Shown: positions 1 to 11,084, counted from the stretch's first letter. The stretch: 64,000 nucleotides of DNA from Nilaparvata lugens (GCF_014356525.2 NC_052518.1:30490213-30554212); one strand, 5' to 3'. Program-made: numbers and translations. The notes: generated from the letters alone by a model not told the origin.

Positions 1-34
1 ACATGAAACATTTTTGAAATTTGTCAGCTGTTTG

Positions 35-110
35 ATTGATTGATTGATTGATTGAGTACTTTATTTATGTAGATTACAATATATACTGGCTTATAGACTT
101 ATATACAATA
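35..110 (-). repeat. LINE-A 3' tail and (GATT)n microsatellite
   Basis: A run of gattgattgatt is followed by agtactttatttatgtagat. The reverse complement is the 3' terminus AAATAAAGTACT plus an AATC-repeat tail. Near-identical termini occur in plus orientation at 32120-32165 and 48979-49030, and a diverged one with an AATCT tail at 33247-33300, so several elements in the window share one 3' end that the same retrotransposition machinery would recognise. Confidence 0.7.
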
Positions 111-724
111 GCTTACAATACAGCAAAATTATAGATGAATTTAATAATATAGACTAAGAAAATAATTATTGAACTGTATATGATATGAAAAAGTAATTTG
201 TAATATAATAACTATAGATAATTATATTGTTATGCATCTACATAAATTGGCGGAGCTTTGGACATATCAATGTCCATTCTTTGGAAAGAATATTAAAAAT
301 ATCCTCCCCACTAACTCTCTACCAAAACGTTAATTTAATTAATTGAACTAAGGATTTATCTATTAATGGAAATTTTGTGAAAGTTTTAATTAATATAAAT
401 ATTTAAGAGAAAAAAAACAGAAAATTGATAGAGTAAAATAATTATATAGGTAGATAAGATCAAATTATTGATCAATAAAATGAAGTAGGCTGAGAGTAGA
501 TCAGGGTAATCAACTTTCAGTAATATACAGCAGTATGCAGTGGATAATTAAAAAAAAAAAAACATGAGTTTATATGATATATATATATAACCTTTAAACA
601 TGTTTTAGAATGAATTGTATTTGTTGGATGGGTGGAGGATGGTTGTCATGTGATCGTTCTAGGGCCGGACAGTTTCAGTCATTTGTTCCAAAAGATGTTT
701 TTTTAAAGTCAGGATGAAGCTCAC

Positions 725-1313
725 TCAGCTCTCGATGGACCTGATAGAAACAGGAAGTGCATTCCATGCACGACAGGCACTGACTAAGAAGGATTTTGTG
801 AAAATAGTAGTTCGATGATTGGGTATCCTTAAAGTACTTTCTCCGGTTCTAGTATGTGAAGCATCTATCCTCCTACCTTCAGAGACAAATTTGAAATAAT
901 CTTTAAAATAGTTTGGATTACCGTATTTCAAGATATCTTGAAATAGTACTTCAAGATAGCTTGACTATTCGAAAAAGCCTTTGATCGGGAAGCTTTAATG
1001 TTGAACTAGCAATGTGGGCTGGGGTGATATGATCATGGCATTGGAGAGAGTAGACAAAATGTAGACAATAATTTTGGCAATGCTGTAGTTTATCATTCAG
1101 AGTGACTTGCAAATCGTTAAGAACAGAATTACAATACATTAAATGTGGGAAGATGAGAGATTAAACCAATAATAATTTAATGTTTCTAGGGAGAATATCG
1201 TGCATTTTCTTCAATGCATGCATGGCTGAGAATACCTTTTTACAAGTTTTGTTCACTTGTTCTGACCAGTCAAGAGTATTTTTCATAATAATGCCTAAAT
1301 TTTTAACTGAGCT
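725..1313 (-). pseudogene. LINE-A C-terminal region, split by LINE-B
   Basis: Two short frames (951-1139 and 725-931) carry the C-terminal portion typical of CR1/Jockey-like ORF2: a Cys/His-containing stretch with LQHCQNYCLHF, then NYFKDYFKF, RTTIFTKSFLVSACRAWN and ALPVSIRS. The two lie in different frames, so there is another indel between 931 and 951. The region picks up where the RT frame stops at 3567, once LINE-B and one copy of the target duplication are set aside. Confidence 0.7.
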
Positions 1314-1376
1314 ACAGTAAGGAATGTCATTACCGTCTACACTAATTTTGTGAATCGATTCAAGGTCAATATTGTT
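1314..1376. repeat. 63-bp target-site duplication of LINE-B, left copy
   Basis: Identical to 3504-3566 (from acagtaaggaatgtcattac to caaggtcaatattgtt). The sequence belongs to LINE-A and was duplicated when LINE-B inserted. The first bases (acagtaa) are ambiguous with the (CAA)n tail on the right side. Confidence 0.9.
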
Positions 1377-3483
1377 ATGGATATAGATATGACATGGTCT
1401 GACATGAGTAATGTAATCAAAGATGCGGCAGAAAAAGTAATCGGAAAAAAGAAAAAGGTCAAAAATGCTGAATGGTTTGATGATGAATGTCTACAAGCAG
1501 TGGAAATTAGAAATCAAGACAGACTGGTTGCAATGCAGAGAAAAACAAGACTTGCCCATGAAAAGTATAAAGAAAGCAGAAGAGGAGCAAAGAAACTCAT
1601 CAGAGGTAAGAAAAGGGATTTTCTGAAGAAGGAGATGGAGAAAATAGAGAGGCTGAAAAGTCAAAATGAGGTTAGAAAATTCTACGAAGCAGTAAGAAAG
1701 TTGAGTAAGGGATTCCAGCCAAGAATCAATATATGCAAGGGTGAGAATGGCTCTCTTCTGACAGAGGAAGGTGAGGTTCTGAACAGATGGGCTGAGTTCT
1801 TTGAAGAGATTCTTCGTGGAGATGACGAGGTGAATGGGGAGTGGGCACCAAAGTACCAAACTGCCGAAATTGAAGTGGAAAGTCCAACTCTAGAGGAAGT
1901 GGAGCAGGCCGTTAGGAGGCAAAGTAACAATAGGGCTCCCGGTGGTGATGTCATACCAGCTGAACTATGGAAGTATGGCAGGAAAAAATTGAACAGCATG
2001 CTCCATAAATTGATAATGATGATATGGGAAAGAGAGACAATGCCCTCAGAATGGAACAATGGACTTATATGCCCAATACTGAAGAAAGGGGACAAATTAG
2101 ATTGTAAAAATTATCGAGGCATTACACTCTTAAATGTGGCATACAAAATCTTCACCTCAGTCCTCCTGCAAAGAATAAGTGCATATGCGGAGAATATTAT
2201 AGGAGAATACCAGTGCGGCTTTAGACCTGGAAGAAGTACCACTGATCAGATATTCAATGTTAGACAGACAATGGAAAAAGTTATGAATTTAACATAGATC
2301 TACACATGCTATTTATTGATTATAAGCAAGCATTCGACTCAATAGATAGGAATAAGTTGCTAGATGCACTTGAGAGCTATGGTTTGCCAAAGAAGCTTAT
2401 AATGCTGACAAAAATGACATTTATGAGAAGTCAAGCTAGGGTTCTAGTGGCAGGAAAGTTGAGCCGAAGTCTTGACATTGTCAAGGGCGTCAGACAGGGA
2501 GATGCCCTGTCAGCTGTTCTCTTCAACTTGGCTTTGAACAAGGTCATGCGGGAGATGGACCCAACAGGCACAATAATATATAAATCAAAGCAAATTCATG
2601 CCTATGCTGACGATATCTTGTTGGTGACCCGGAATCTGGCTACACTTAAGGAGACGTTTTTAAAGATAGAGCAGGAAGGAAAGCCACTAGGACTTAAGGT
2701 GAACGAATCTAAGACTAAGTATATTCTAATGTCAAGTGTGCAGGCCCGAAGAAGAAGAAGGAAAGCCACTAGGACTTAAGGTGAACGAATCTAAGACTAA
2801 GTATATTCTAATGTCAAGTGTGCAGGCCCGAAGAAGAAGAAACGAACCAGTTAGGATAGGACAGTTCTTGTTTGAAAATGTGAGCAGTTTCGTTTACCTA
2901 GGCACAGAGCTGAATGTAGAAAATAAAATGTCTGAAGAAATAAACAAATGAATAATCAGTGGTAATAGAGCATATTTTGCAAATTTTAAAATAATTAAGT
3001 CCAAGCTGATAACACGTGACACTAAAATAAAACTCTATAAAACAGTAATCAGGCCAGTAGTTAAATATGGCAGCGAAGCATGGACATTTACTGTAGCCGA
3101 TATATCTGAACTTAGAGTCTTTGAAAGGAAAATCATCCGAAGAATTTTTGGACCAGTTCGGCAAGATGGAACATGGAGAATAAGAAGCAACAGAGAGATA
3201 AACAATATCCTCCAAAACCAGGACATAGTTCGTTTCATCAAATCACGAAGAATCAGCTGGCTGGGACACGTCTGGAGAATGGAGCAGAACAGACTCCAGA
3301 GACAACTGCTTGAGGGTGAAATTTTCCAAGTAAAAAGAAGAGGGAGACCCAGGAGAAGGTGGCTGCAGGATGTCGAAGGAGATCTGAATAGAATGGGGAT
3401 TCGTGGATGGAGAAGGATGGCGAATGACCGGAACGAGTGGAGGCGAGTGACGGAGGAAGCCAAGGCCCACCCAGGGCTGTAGT
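1377..3483 (+). pseudogene. LINE-B reverse transcriptase, broken
   Basis: Frames at 1377-2297, 2306-2779, 2758-2951 and 3279-3483 make up one former ORF2. Motifs are APGGDVIPAE and NYRGITLLN in the first, FIDYKQAFDSID (motif A), GVRQGDALSAVLFNL (B) and HAYADDILLV (C) in the second, the FVYLGTELN thumb-type motif in the third, and the GRPRRRW/EWRR C-terminus in the last. Breaks: a frameshift near 2290, an 82-bp tandem duplication (2676-2839) and a premature stop at 2949-2951, beyond which the frame continues in pieces. The listed start at 1350 lies in the target duplication and is not an initiator. Confidence 0.85.
2676..2839 (+). repeat. 82-bp tandem duplication inside LINE-B RT
   Basis: Two head-to-tail copies (2676-2757 and 2758-2839) that appear identical. 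82 is not a multiple of three, so the duplication itself shifts the reading frame. Both copies end in a (GAA)n-like run, a plausible slippage or unequal-exchange point. Confidence 0.85.
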
Positions 3484-3503
3484 GCTAAGAAACAACAACA
3501 ACA

Positions 3504-3566
3504 ACAGTAAGGAATGTCATTACCGTCTACACTAATTTTGTGAATCGATTCAAGGTCAATATTGTT
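3504..3566. repeat. 63-bp target-site duplication of LINE-B, right copy
   Basis: Right-hand copy of 1314-1376. It marks the 3' side of the LINE-B insertion and the point where LINE-A reading resumes. Confidence 0.9.
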
Positions 3567-4340
3567 TATAAGACGAGAATGTCCAATTATAATGGGTTGT
3601 GTTTTGATGGGATTAAGCTTAAGGCCATTTTTCTTTGTCCATTCCACTATCGAATTGATATCCTGATTCATTATTCCAACTGTTTCATTAATTTTTGTTA
3701 TGGGACAGCTTAAATATATTTGAAGGTCGTCTGCATAAGTATGGAAACTGGAGAATTTGATAATGGAAGAAAGGTCATTAGCATACAAAGTGAAGAGGAG
3801 AGGGCCTAAAATTGAACCTTGTGGTACTCCATGCATAACGTTTTTCCAAGTAGACTTATTGTCACTGACAGATACACATTGTTTCCTACCTAATAGATAG
3901 GATTTAAACCAAACTAACGAGTTGTGACTGAAACCAAGAATAGCCAACTTATTCAGAAGGACTGTATGATCAACAGTATCGAATGCTTTAGAAAAATCAA
4001 ATAGGGTGAGGATGGTGCATTTTCTTTGGTCCATAGCTAACCTTATATCATCAGTGACACGAAGCAGAGCTGTCTCAGTTGAATGGAATTTTCTAAAGCC
4101 TGATTGAAAGCTATGTAGCTTACTATTGTTGTCTAGAAATTTTACAACTTGAGCATGAATGAGTCTTTCTAGCACTTTGGACAATGCCGGTAAAATACTG
4201 ATTGGTCTAAAATCCTCAACTTTATTGGGTGATGAAACTTTATTTAGAGGGCGAACCAGAGCAAACTTCCAGTTTTCAGGAAAAATGCCTTCTTCAAGTG
4301 ACTTGTTGAAAAATATATGTAATGGTTGGTAAAACAGCAA
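3567..4340 (-). pseudogene. LINE-A reverse transcriptase core
   Basis: Continuation of LINE-A after a one-base-type frameshift near 4330. RT motifs are clear: FRPISILP, FDFSKAFDTVDH (motif A, catalytic Asp), GVPQGSILGPLLF (motif B) and YADDLQIY (motif C, catalytic Asp pair). The genuine reading stops at 3567, where the 63-bp target duplication and LINE-B interrupt it; sequence of the same frame below 3567 is read-through into LINE-B. The remainder of the protein resumes at 1313. Catalytic residues are intact, but the gene is split by the insertion. Confidence 0.85.
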
Positions 4341-5833
4341 ATAACATCTTCTTGATAAAATTTAATAGGAATTTTGTCTACACCCGTAGCATTACTATGA
4401 ATACGTTGAATTGCTCTGAAAGTGTCTTCTTCTGAGATTGGATGGGAATGAAATTGATCAGTAATAGGTAAATCTAAGTTTGTAACCTGCTCTTCAAGAT
4501 CATCGATATGATTAGCAATGACAACTTTGTCGCATTGGTTAGAGTGTGAAACGAAATGGTCATTTATATTGTTCAATGGTAAGTCAATTTGTGGATTCGA
4601 TTTCTGTTTGCCAAGCCCGAATTCTTTTATTCCCTGCCAAAGTGATTTAGAGTCTTGTCTATTGTTTGTCATAAACGAATTCAAGTACCTAATCTTTGAG
4701 TTCCGTAATTCCTGTTTAACTCTATTTCTAAGGCTCCTATACTCTATCAAACTGTCCAAGTCAAATGTCTTTTTAAATTTTCTATGTGCTTTGACTCTAT
4801 GTCCCATCATCTTAAGTATGTCTTCAGTCATCCACGGTACTCGTCGTTTTCTATTAATCCTCCTTGTCACATAAGGTGCATGTTTGTCATACAGAGTCAA
4901 AGTCCAAATCTCGAAAGTCTTGACCATGTCATCAACTGAGGGTAACGCTTCAATTTGATGCCATGCAGTCTGAGCCACATCAGTCAGGAAGGCGGCTTCA
5001 TCAAAGTTTTTGAAGTCTCTATAAGTGATAATTTTCTGTTCTGGCTTAGGTATCTTATGGGAAAGAACACAGTAGATCAAATCATGTCCAGAAATAGCTG
5101 GGACTGGGATTTGGCCTGCTTGAACAACCTCGTTAGGATCACTAACAATGAGAAGGTCAATGAGTGGGTCAGATTCATTAGTATGATGAGTTGGATCGAG
5201 AGGTAAAATAGTCATGTTTAGGCATTGGAAAATAGTAGTCAGTTGAAAGTAGTCAAAGTTACGATTTGTCATGTTCAAGTCGGTGTTCATATCCCCCATA
5301 ACTAGTATACAGCTATAACAAGGCATAAGAGAAAGCAAGGCACTTTCGAAATCTGTAAAATGACCTATTTTTTGTGGGCGATAACAGATACCAACGAGTA
5401 ATTTATCAGTACTAGATAAGGATAATTCAAGTAGCATAAACTCTGGTCTGGAACAATACTCTTGTTTAGATGTGATTAAAACTTTTGTTTTGATACCATC
5501 TTTCACATAAATTGCTACACCCCCACAAGCCTTATTTAATCTATCATTCCGGAAAAGATTATATCCAGGTAATGCAACAAAATTTGATGAAATACTAGGC
5601 TTCAAAAATGATTCGGAAATTCCAATTATATTGAAGTCCTGAAAACGGAAGATTGCTCTGAGTTCATCAATGTGGCAGCTGAGGGATTGGACGTTAAGGT
5701 GAGCAGCCTTGAAAAGTTTTTTGGAAGAGTGGAGCTTATTTGCTAGAAACATACCTGCGTCATTATTACTATTATTGAAATAATCATACCTACTTGAGGG
5801 CGAGCGAGCTGATGTGTCAGTGAGAGGCATCAT
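4330..5833 (-). pseudogene. LINE-A endonuclease and start of reverse transcriptase
   Basis: This frame encodes the endonuclease/exonuclease/phosphatase-fold domain that nicks target DNA for target-primed reverse transcription. Visible motifs, in order, are HLNVQS (metal-site Asn), GISESFL (catalytic Glu), VMGDMNTD (Asp/Asn pair) and SGHDLIY, where most relatives have SDH. A linker rich in Lys and Arg follows, then NATGVDKIPIKF, the usual entry to the RT domain. The frame is lost just after this point; the remaining residues down to 4244 are out-of-frame read-through. The start is the first ATG at 5833, followed by a Ser-rich stretch; I cannot confirm it as the true initiator. The copy cannot make a full ORF2 protein. 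Confidence 0.8.
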
Positions 5834-6099
5834 GGAAGCAGCAGACCAATCGTGAACCGACCTCAGAACGACACATGACGGGGAAAATAGGGATGAAACT
5901 GATAAAACTTAACCTAAATGAAAAAGTCTCTTGATTCGAGTGCATCCTGTATGCCTTGACAGTTCGGCTCCCTTCACTATTTTAAAATCACTAGTTCAAA
6001 AAAATTCACTGAACACATCAATAAGATGTAGATGTTGTGATCTGTGGAGTTATGGTGATGAATAATCCTAATGGTGAATAAGATGAAGATTGAGGAAGA

Positions 6100-6390
6100 A
6101 CTGGTAGTGGGAGATCTAGTCCAAGTTGAGATAGAGCGAGTAGGTATCCAGTAGTGGAAGAATCGAGTCCGAGTGGAGGTAGAGCGAGAAGGTATCCAGT
6201 AGTGGAAGATCGAGTCAAAGTGAAGATTGTGCGAGTAGGAATCCAGTAGTGGAAAGATCGAGTCCAAGTGGAGACAGAGAGAGATGAAATCCAGTGGTGG
6301 AAAATCGAGTCCAATTAGAGATAGAGAGAGATGGAATCCGGTAGTGGAAGATCGTGTTCAAGGTGGAGATAGAGCGGAATGGATCCATTA
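6100..6390. repeat. 47-48-bp minisatellite, about six units
   Basis: The landmark ccagtagtgg recurs at 6148, 6196, 6243, 6291 (one change) and 6338 (one change), followed by a degenerate unit near 6384, giving a period of 46-48 bp. The short minus-strand frames here are Ser/Thr/Tyr-rich repeats of the same unit and are not convincing proteins. The array lies just upstream, in element sense, of the LINE-A 5' end. Confidence 0.8.
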
Positions 6391-7666
6391 AAAACTGCAA
6401 AAGAGAAGAAAAAGCCAGCAGAAAAACGAAAAATCTTTGAAGAAAGTTATCAATTGAGAAAAGATACATAATACAACTGATAATGAATAATATTTGCATA
6501 AAATGGAAGAGAAATAGTATGATTTAATGTGAGAAAGAACCAAATATAAATATGGATATTAGTGGAAAGTAATCAGATAGAAAGAAAATAGGTAGAAAGA
6601 GAAATAGAGATAGAAGGAGAAATAAACATTTGAACATGCTGGATAGCTAGTGGGAAAATCTCAGGGAAAATAATGATAATAATAGGGAAGAAGAGAAGAG
6701 AAAGAAGGAATGTGCATAATTGAGAAGAGCTTATGAAACTGAACTATAGAATAAGAAACAGAACATCGTATTGTGATATTAGATTAATCAAGGAAAGAAG
6801 AAGAAGAAAAGAAAAAGAAAGGGAAGGAGAAGAAGAAGAGGAAGAAGACGAAGAAGAATAGAAATCATAATAATCATCATTGCAAAAGTCACAAGTCACA
6901 AAAATCACATTGCAAAATTACAACAATATTCTAGTAATCATAACTATATGATTAAGAAGAGAAATGAGAAAGAAAAATAAGAAGTAGAGGAGACACTTGA
7001 GAAAGAGCTAGATTATTTTAGATGAGTTTTAAATAGGATTAAACGGTGAAATTTGAATAGTTTTATATAGTATTAGAAGTGTAACCAACTATTGGGAGTT
7101 GCAATAACGATAAAAGTAGTGAATTGAGTACTGTAATATTTTAGTGATGAATGTCTAAGATAACGTTAAATGAAACACAGCCCCTTTATAAGCATATGAA
7201 CAGACTACCCACCCCTCTGTTCTATCAATAACTCTTCACACATTAGCTTCTATTGTTCGAGCTGTGGCAATAGTAGAAGATATCATTATGTACACCTAAT
7301 ATAGAAGAGATTACTATCTATACCTATATATTACATCTATATCTATAACGTATGTTAATAATCCAATTTATTTGAAATCCAGCATTTCGAAAATTATTAA
7401 TTATGGAAATAATTTTGGTAAGAAATGTAATTATTAGTAAGAATAGAGATAATGATTTTCTTAGTACCCTCTGGAGTAAAGTAGTTGATGCATTAAACGT
7501 AGTTTTGGGAATTAATATCAAGATAAATTATTAATCAGTATTAACAAATGTGGATCTCTTCCGTTTGAAATAAATTCCTTGTATACAATCATAAATAGTA
7601 GTGGAAAGATTCATTTATAGAACAGAAAGACAGCTCATGAAAAATGCCAAGGTATATCTACTGTGA
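6391..7666. other. Gene-free, purine-rich spacer
   Basis: No supportable gene. 6500-7060 is strongly A/G-rich on this strand, with a GAA/GGA-type microsatellite at about 6785-6865. The rest is AT-rich without recognisable coding motifs. Confidence 0.6.
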
Positions 7667-7937
7667 AATCTATTAATACGAATTTCCTATTATTGTAGTG
7701 AAGGGCACCTTAGTTATCGAATCCTGAAATGATTTAATGTACCTTTATTTTTTGAAGGTCGGTCATCCTCTCGACTGTGTGGACCCTCTTGGATCCTCCC
7801 TCGCCGATAGAGATCTTAATCCTCCCGTCAGATGACCAGACATTCCTGTGCCCATGACGGTTGGCCGCAGCATTGAGGATCTTGAGACGTTCCGCAGTCA
7901 GATCCTCGCGAATGGTTACGCCGGAACCCTTCAGCTT
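7667..7937. repeat. 271-bp direct repeat, left copy
   Basis: Nearly identical to 28986-29256 in the same orientation (constant offset 21,319). It covers the 3' part of the ORF1-like frame and about 65 bp beyond its stop. The two copies flank the interval containing the Maverick. Confidence 0.85.
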
Positions 7938-8262
7938 CCTCTTGGCGTCGACGATCATCTTCCTGGTCCGGTAGCTGCAGAGTCGAACTATGATGGGTCG
8001 GTCGGGTTTAGCTTGCCCTTGTTGAGGTGGTTGACGCCTTCCAACGCGATGCGAGCGGTTGGCATCCGCCAGAGTCACGGGCACGTTCAGCTTCTTGTTG
8101 AAGACATCGAGCGCCAGCAGGTCCGTGTCTTCTTTGTCGCTCTCCGGGATCCCAAAAATACGTATAGAATGTCGGCGCCCATATTGCTCGAGGTCGTCGA
8201 CCTTCAGGTGACAAGACACCTCCAGCTCACGAATTCTATCGTGCAGCTGTTGAATACAAATG
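7734..8262 (-). pseudogene. LINE ORF1-like fragment (RRM region)
   Basis: This minus-strand frame encodes a short coiled-coil-like stretch, LEQYGRRHSIRIFGIPES, then RSHRVGR, a Pro/Gln-rich linker, RPIIVRLCSYRTRKMI and IREDLTAERLKIL. This pattern is that of L1-type ORF1 RNA-binding proteins (RRM plus C-terminal domain) carried by many insect LINEs. There is no natural ATG: the N-terminal end runs into unrelated AT-rich DNA near 8262, so the copy is truncated. Its C-terminal 200 bp and 3' flank (7667-7937) are repeated at 28986-29256. Confidence 0.7.
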
Positions 8263-9075
8263 AAAATGAGCTTTCTTTTTGTAATTATAGTGTCCAGCTG
8301 TTAGATTGCATATATCACTACTTACTAGGAAAAATCCATTTGTCTGAATAGGACTTTATAGTTGAATTTAATTTTTATTCAGTTTTGTGTAAAATTATTG
8401 TAAAGTTAGGGTAGAGAATTTACTTCACATTATATTGTACAATATAATATAATACAATATAACCACGTGGTTATTCAAAAGTTTTATAAGATTTATAGTT
8501 TTTTTATGTAAAAATAAAGAATAATTCTTTTCAATAATTGAAAAGGTTATTTATTCAGAATAATTAAGGTAATCCTTCTCAATCTTTTCACGATAAAATA
8601 TTGTAAAAATGTATTTTAAAAACGTTATTTTCATGTGAATTTTTGGAAATTTTCATGTGAAAGAAATGACCAAATGTGGCACTAGAAATGTAGAAAAACC
8701 CGTTTTATTCATGTTCTTTTCTGAGAGTTCAGTATAACGTGAAAATGTAGAAACAAAAAAAACGTTATTTCCAAGTTTCAGTTTCACGTGAAAAGTTGGA
8801 ATATTTACACTTTTTTCACGTGAAAAAATGTGATTTTCTCGACATTTCCACCAGAATATGACGTTATAATGTAAAACTGTGAGGACTTAATTTTCACGTG
8901 AAAAAACGCTCTTGTGTTATCTTGGACTTTCCTTTCAGGAGAGGGAGAGTCATGCATATTTAAATACATTTTTTGGTTATTAAATAAATTATTTGCTAGC
9001 TGATTAATTCAGGAAATAAAATCCTTATTTTCTAATTTGTAAAGATTGTATACTTTGAACTGTTATTTGTTCTAG
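8263..9075. other. AT-rich spacer with repeated TTTTCACGTGAAAA-type palindromes
   Basis: No gene. Between about 8625 and 8910 the palindrome tttcacgtgaaa recurs (about 8793, 8813 and 8891), with variants tttcatgtgaa (about 8631 and 8652) and aacgtgaaaa (about 8733). CACGTG is also the core E-box sequence. I see no wider repeat unit joining them. Confidence 0.5.
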
Positions 9076-9224
9076 AAATGTTCAAACACCAGATCCTGGA
9101 GGAAAATCTAAATGCTACAAAAATTGAGATTGAATTGAGGAGCAGTAACATAAACCAGTATGTAGCTCAAAAAATTGCTACTTTAAACAGGAAGAGATTA
9201 AAGTATTCTGGAGCACCACAATAA
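9076..9224 (+). CDS. Possible terminal exon, 48 residues
   Basis: A good 3' splice-site-like sequence (ttatttgttctag, AG at 9074-9075) is followed by an ATG at 9078 and a 48-codon frame ending TAA at 9222-9224; aataaa follows near 9269. The product is Lys/Glu/Asn-rich (QILEENLNATKIEIELRSS) and resembles nothing I recognise. It could be the last exon of a host gene whose other exons lie outside the window, or a chance frame. Confidence 0.25.
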
Positions 9225-9544
9225 GGACCTTTCTTAATAGATAAATGACATGCATATGCGTTATTTTAATAAACAAACTTCTCACATTATTTATGTCTTA
9301 ACTATTTACATCCCTTAATTTTTCATCAATATATCAATAGACATCTATTCACTGAATCCAATTCACTTATTTTAATTATAGATAATTAAACAGGTATACT
9401 CTCTTGTCTGATGCCAGTTGCAGCTGGGTTAAAATATTATAATCCTTGCAAATGTTATCTTCATCCTAAGCTGCTGTCCTAGATTTAAAAGAGGATTTTT
9501 TCTTTAAAGGAGACAGGCTGCTTATAGATGGCTATTGATCTGTA

Positions 9545-9790
9545 CAGCTGGTTATGTATTGATATCCATGGCTACATATTGATGTGTATTGATATCATTA
9601 GGTATTTCGGCCAATACATATCCATGGAAATGTATTGATGTGTATTGATATCAATACAGCTGGTTATGTATTGATATCCATGGATATGTATTGATGTGTA
9701 TTGATATCAATAGGTATTTGGGTCAATACATATCCATGGATACCTATTGATGTGTATTGGCCCAAATACCTATTGATATCAATACTTTTT
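9545..9790. repeat. Tandem and inverted repeats built on tattgatatccatgg
   Basis: cagctggttatgtattgata recurs at about 9546 and 9657, a direct repeat of about 111 bp. Within it, gtattgatatcaata and its inverse tattgatatcaatac, and the palindrome atccatggat, recur. The right end (ggcccaaatacctattgata) is the inverse of earlier copies, so the segment can fold into a long hairpin. Confidence 0.65.
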
Positions 9791-10124
9791 TTTTTATTGA
9801 TCTCTATTGATCACTTCCACTAGGGATGCTATCCACTTGAATTGATTTGAGTCCACTTTTCAGTCCAGAAATAAATAAAATAGAAATTTTGAATTTGATT
9901 TGATAAAAAACAAATATAATAGAATGATTACATTCAATAAATTCTCAGAACTTGAAATATTAAGCTATTAAGAGAAATTTATTCCTGTTTTAATTCTCTA
10001 TCCATTCGCAATTGCGAAAATGAATTTAATGAGGGAATAGGACAAAACTGAACATAATAATTACTTCTATTCCTTTTATTGTTTTTTTTAGAATGTCTTA
10101 GATTTAAATTTGATTTTATTAGAA

Positions 10125-10678
10125 TTTGATGTATAGTCAGAAACTTGGATGAATATTGATGAGAACATAACCTTTTTGGATGAATATTCTAGCTGTTACA
10201 CTACTGTTAAGTTTAATCAAAATAATGGAGTGTTGATGTATGTGAAGTCGGAATTGAAAGCTTACTGCAATGGAATAAGTGTTGGAGGAGTCAATTGTTT
10301 AAATGCTGATTGCTATAAGGACGGCCAGAAATATAACATCTTATGCGCTTATCGCTGCCAGGGCTTGAATCTATCAACTTTTATCAGCGGGCTCAAAGAT
10401 CGTTTTAATGAAACTAGAAGCAGATTAAACGGCACTATTCAGATATTTCTAGGCGATATTAACTGTAATATTCTTATGGATCAAATCAGTAATATTAGTA
10501 CTGTAATAGATATTTAGACGTGCTTTATGAGGCCGGTTATGTCTCCTGTGTCAACGTGCCGACAAGACGAACGGCCTTTACCTCGTCTTGCATTGACCAT
10601 ATTTTGTCAAGCACTTTGAGGCTCTCCGTCCGGCAGTTTTCCCTACAGATATCACTGACCACTACGCAATATCTATTC
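10125..10678 (+). pseudogene. LINE endonuclease fragment, cut by the Maverick
   Basis: The frame from about 10125 to 10517 carries NNGVLMYVKSEL, YNILCAYRC and IQIFLGDINCNIL (catalytic Asp/Asn motif); the next frame, 10520-10678, carries NVPTRRTAF and SSCIDHIL. These are the middle and end of a LINE endonuclease domain. A stop with frame change near 10517 and a second frameshift just before the final ISDH-type motif show it is dead. The reading runs directly into the Maverick at 10679, so this is the integration site. Confidence 0.7.
10673..10678. repeat. Candidate 6-bp target-site duplication, left (ctattc)
   Basis: The six bases before the terminal AG of the inverted repeat are ctattc; the six after the other end (28979-28984) are ctattt. 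Mavericks make 6-bp duplications, so one later mutation fits, but chance similarity cannot be excluded in AT-rich DNA. Confidence 0.55.
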
Positions 10679-10764
10679 AGTAGCTATAAATTGTGGGGAT
10701 GAGGAAGCTTTTTTGCGCAATCACCCCGCCTCCCCCCTCACCCACCCCCCTGAGTTTGCGCAAA

Positions 10765-10955
10765 TTCCCCCTCCCCCTCTCCCTTTCCCTCTCCCTCTCC
10801 CTCTCCTTCTCCTTCTCCTTCTACCTCTCCCTCTCCTTCTCCCTCTCCTTCTCCCTCTCCCTCTCCTTCTCCTTCTCCTTCTCCCTCTCCTTCTCCCTCT
10901 CCCTCTCCTTCTCCCTCTCCTTCTCCCTCTCCCTCTCCCTCTCCCACTCCTTATC
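10765..10955. repeat. Polypyrimidine CTCCCT/CTCCTT tract in the left arm
   Basis: An uninterrupted pyrimidine tract of (CTCCCT)n and (CTCCTT)n units. The mirrored purine tract lies at about 28775-28890. The overlapping Leu/Pro, Ser/Leu/Phe and Gly/Glu reading frames in both strands are by-products of the hexanucleotide and not proteins. Confidence 0.9.
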
Positions 10956-11084
10956 TTATCTCCCCTCTCCCAGTGAGGACGAGGGGGTTGAAAAGAGAGA
11001 GATATATCTCTCCCCTTCCCCTTGCCAAGGTGAGGGAAAAAAAAAATTTCCCTTTTTGGAGGAAAAATTCCCTCTCTATACTGA

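Larger units (their letters stand above)
1377..3503 (+). mobile_element. LINE-B: 5'-truncated RTE-like non-LTR retrotransposon nested in LINE-A
   Basis: A 2,127-bp element lying exactly between two 63-bp direct repeats of LINE-A sequence. It ends in aagaaacaacaacaacaac, a (CAA)n tail. It lacks the endonuclease and starts in the linker before RT, so it is 5'-truncated. Content and C-terminal pattern (GRPRRRWLQDVE ... GWRRMANDRNEWRR) match the group often annotated in insects as craniofacial development protein 2-like endonuclease-RT; RTE-clade placement is tentative. Confidence 0.85.
35..5880 (-). mobile_element. LINE-A: degraded non-LTR retrotransposon, CR1/Jockey-like
   Basis: A minus-strand LINE with an apurinic-type endonuclease, reverse transcriptase and C-terminal region, read from about 5833 down to about 720, followed by an AT-rich 3' region. 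It ends in a (GATT)n run at 35-52, which is (AATC)n in the element's own sense and typical of LINE tails. It is interrupted at 1377-3503 by LINE-B and contains at least two frameshifts (near 4330 and between 951 and 931). The 5' boundary is uncertain; the 47-48-bp minisatellite at 6100-6390 may belong to its 5' region. Clade assignment is from general resemblance of the motifs only. Confidence 0.8.

Noticed and set aside
5977..6499. Three overlapping minus-strand frames rich in Ser, Thr and Tyr
   Set aside because: Translations of the 47-48-bp minisatellite in different frames.
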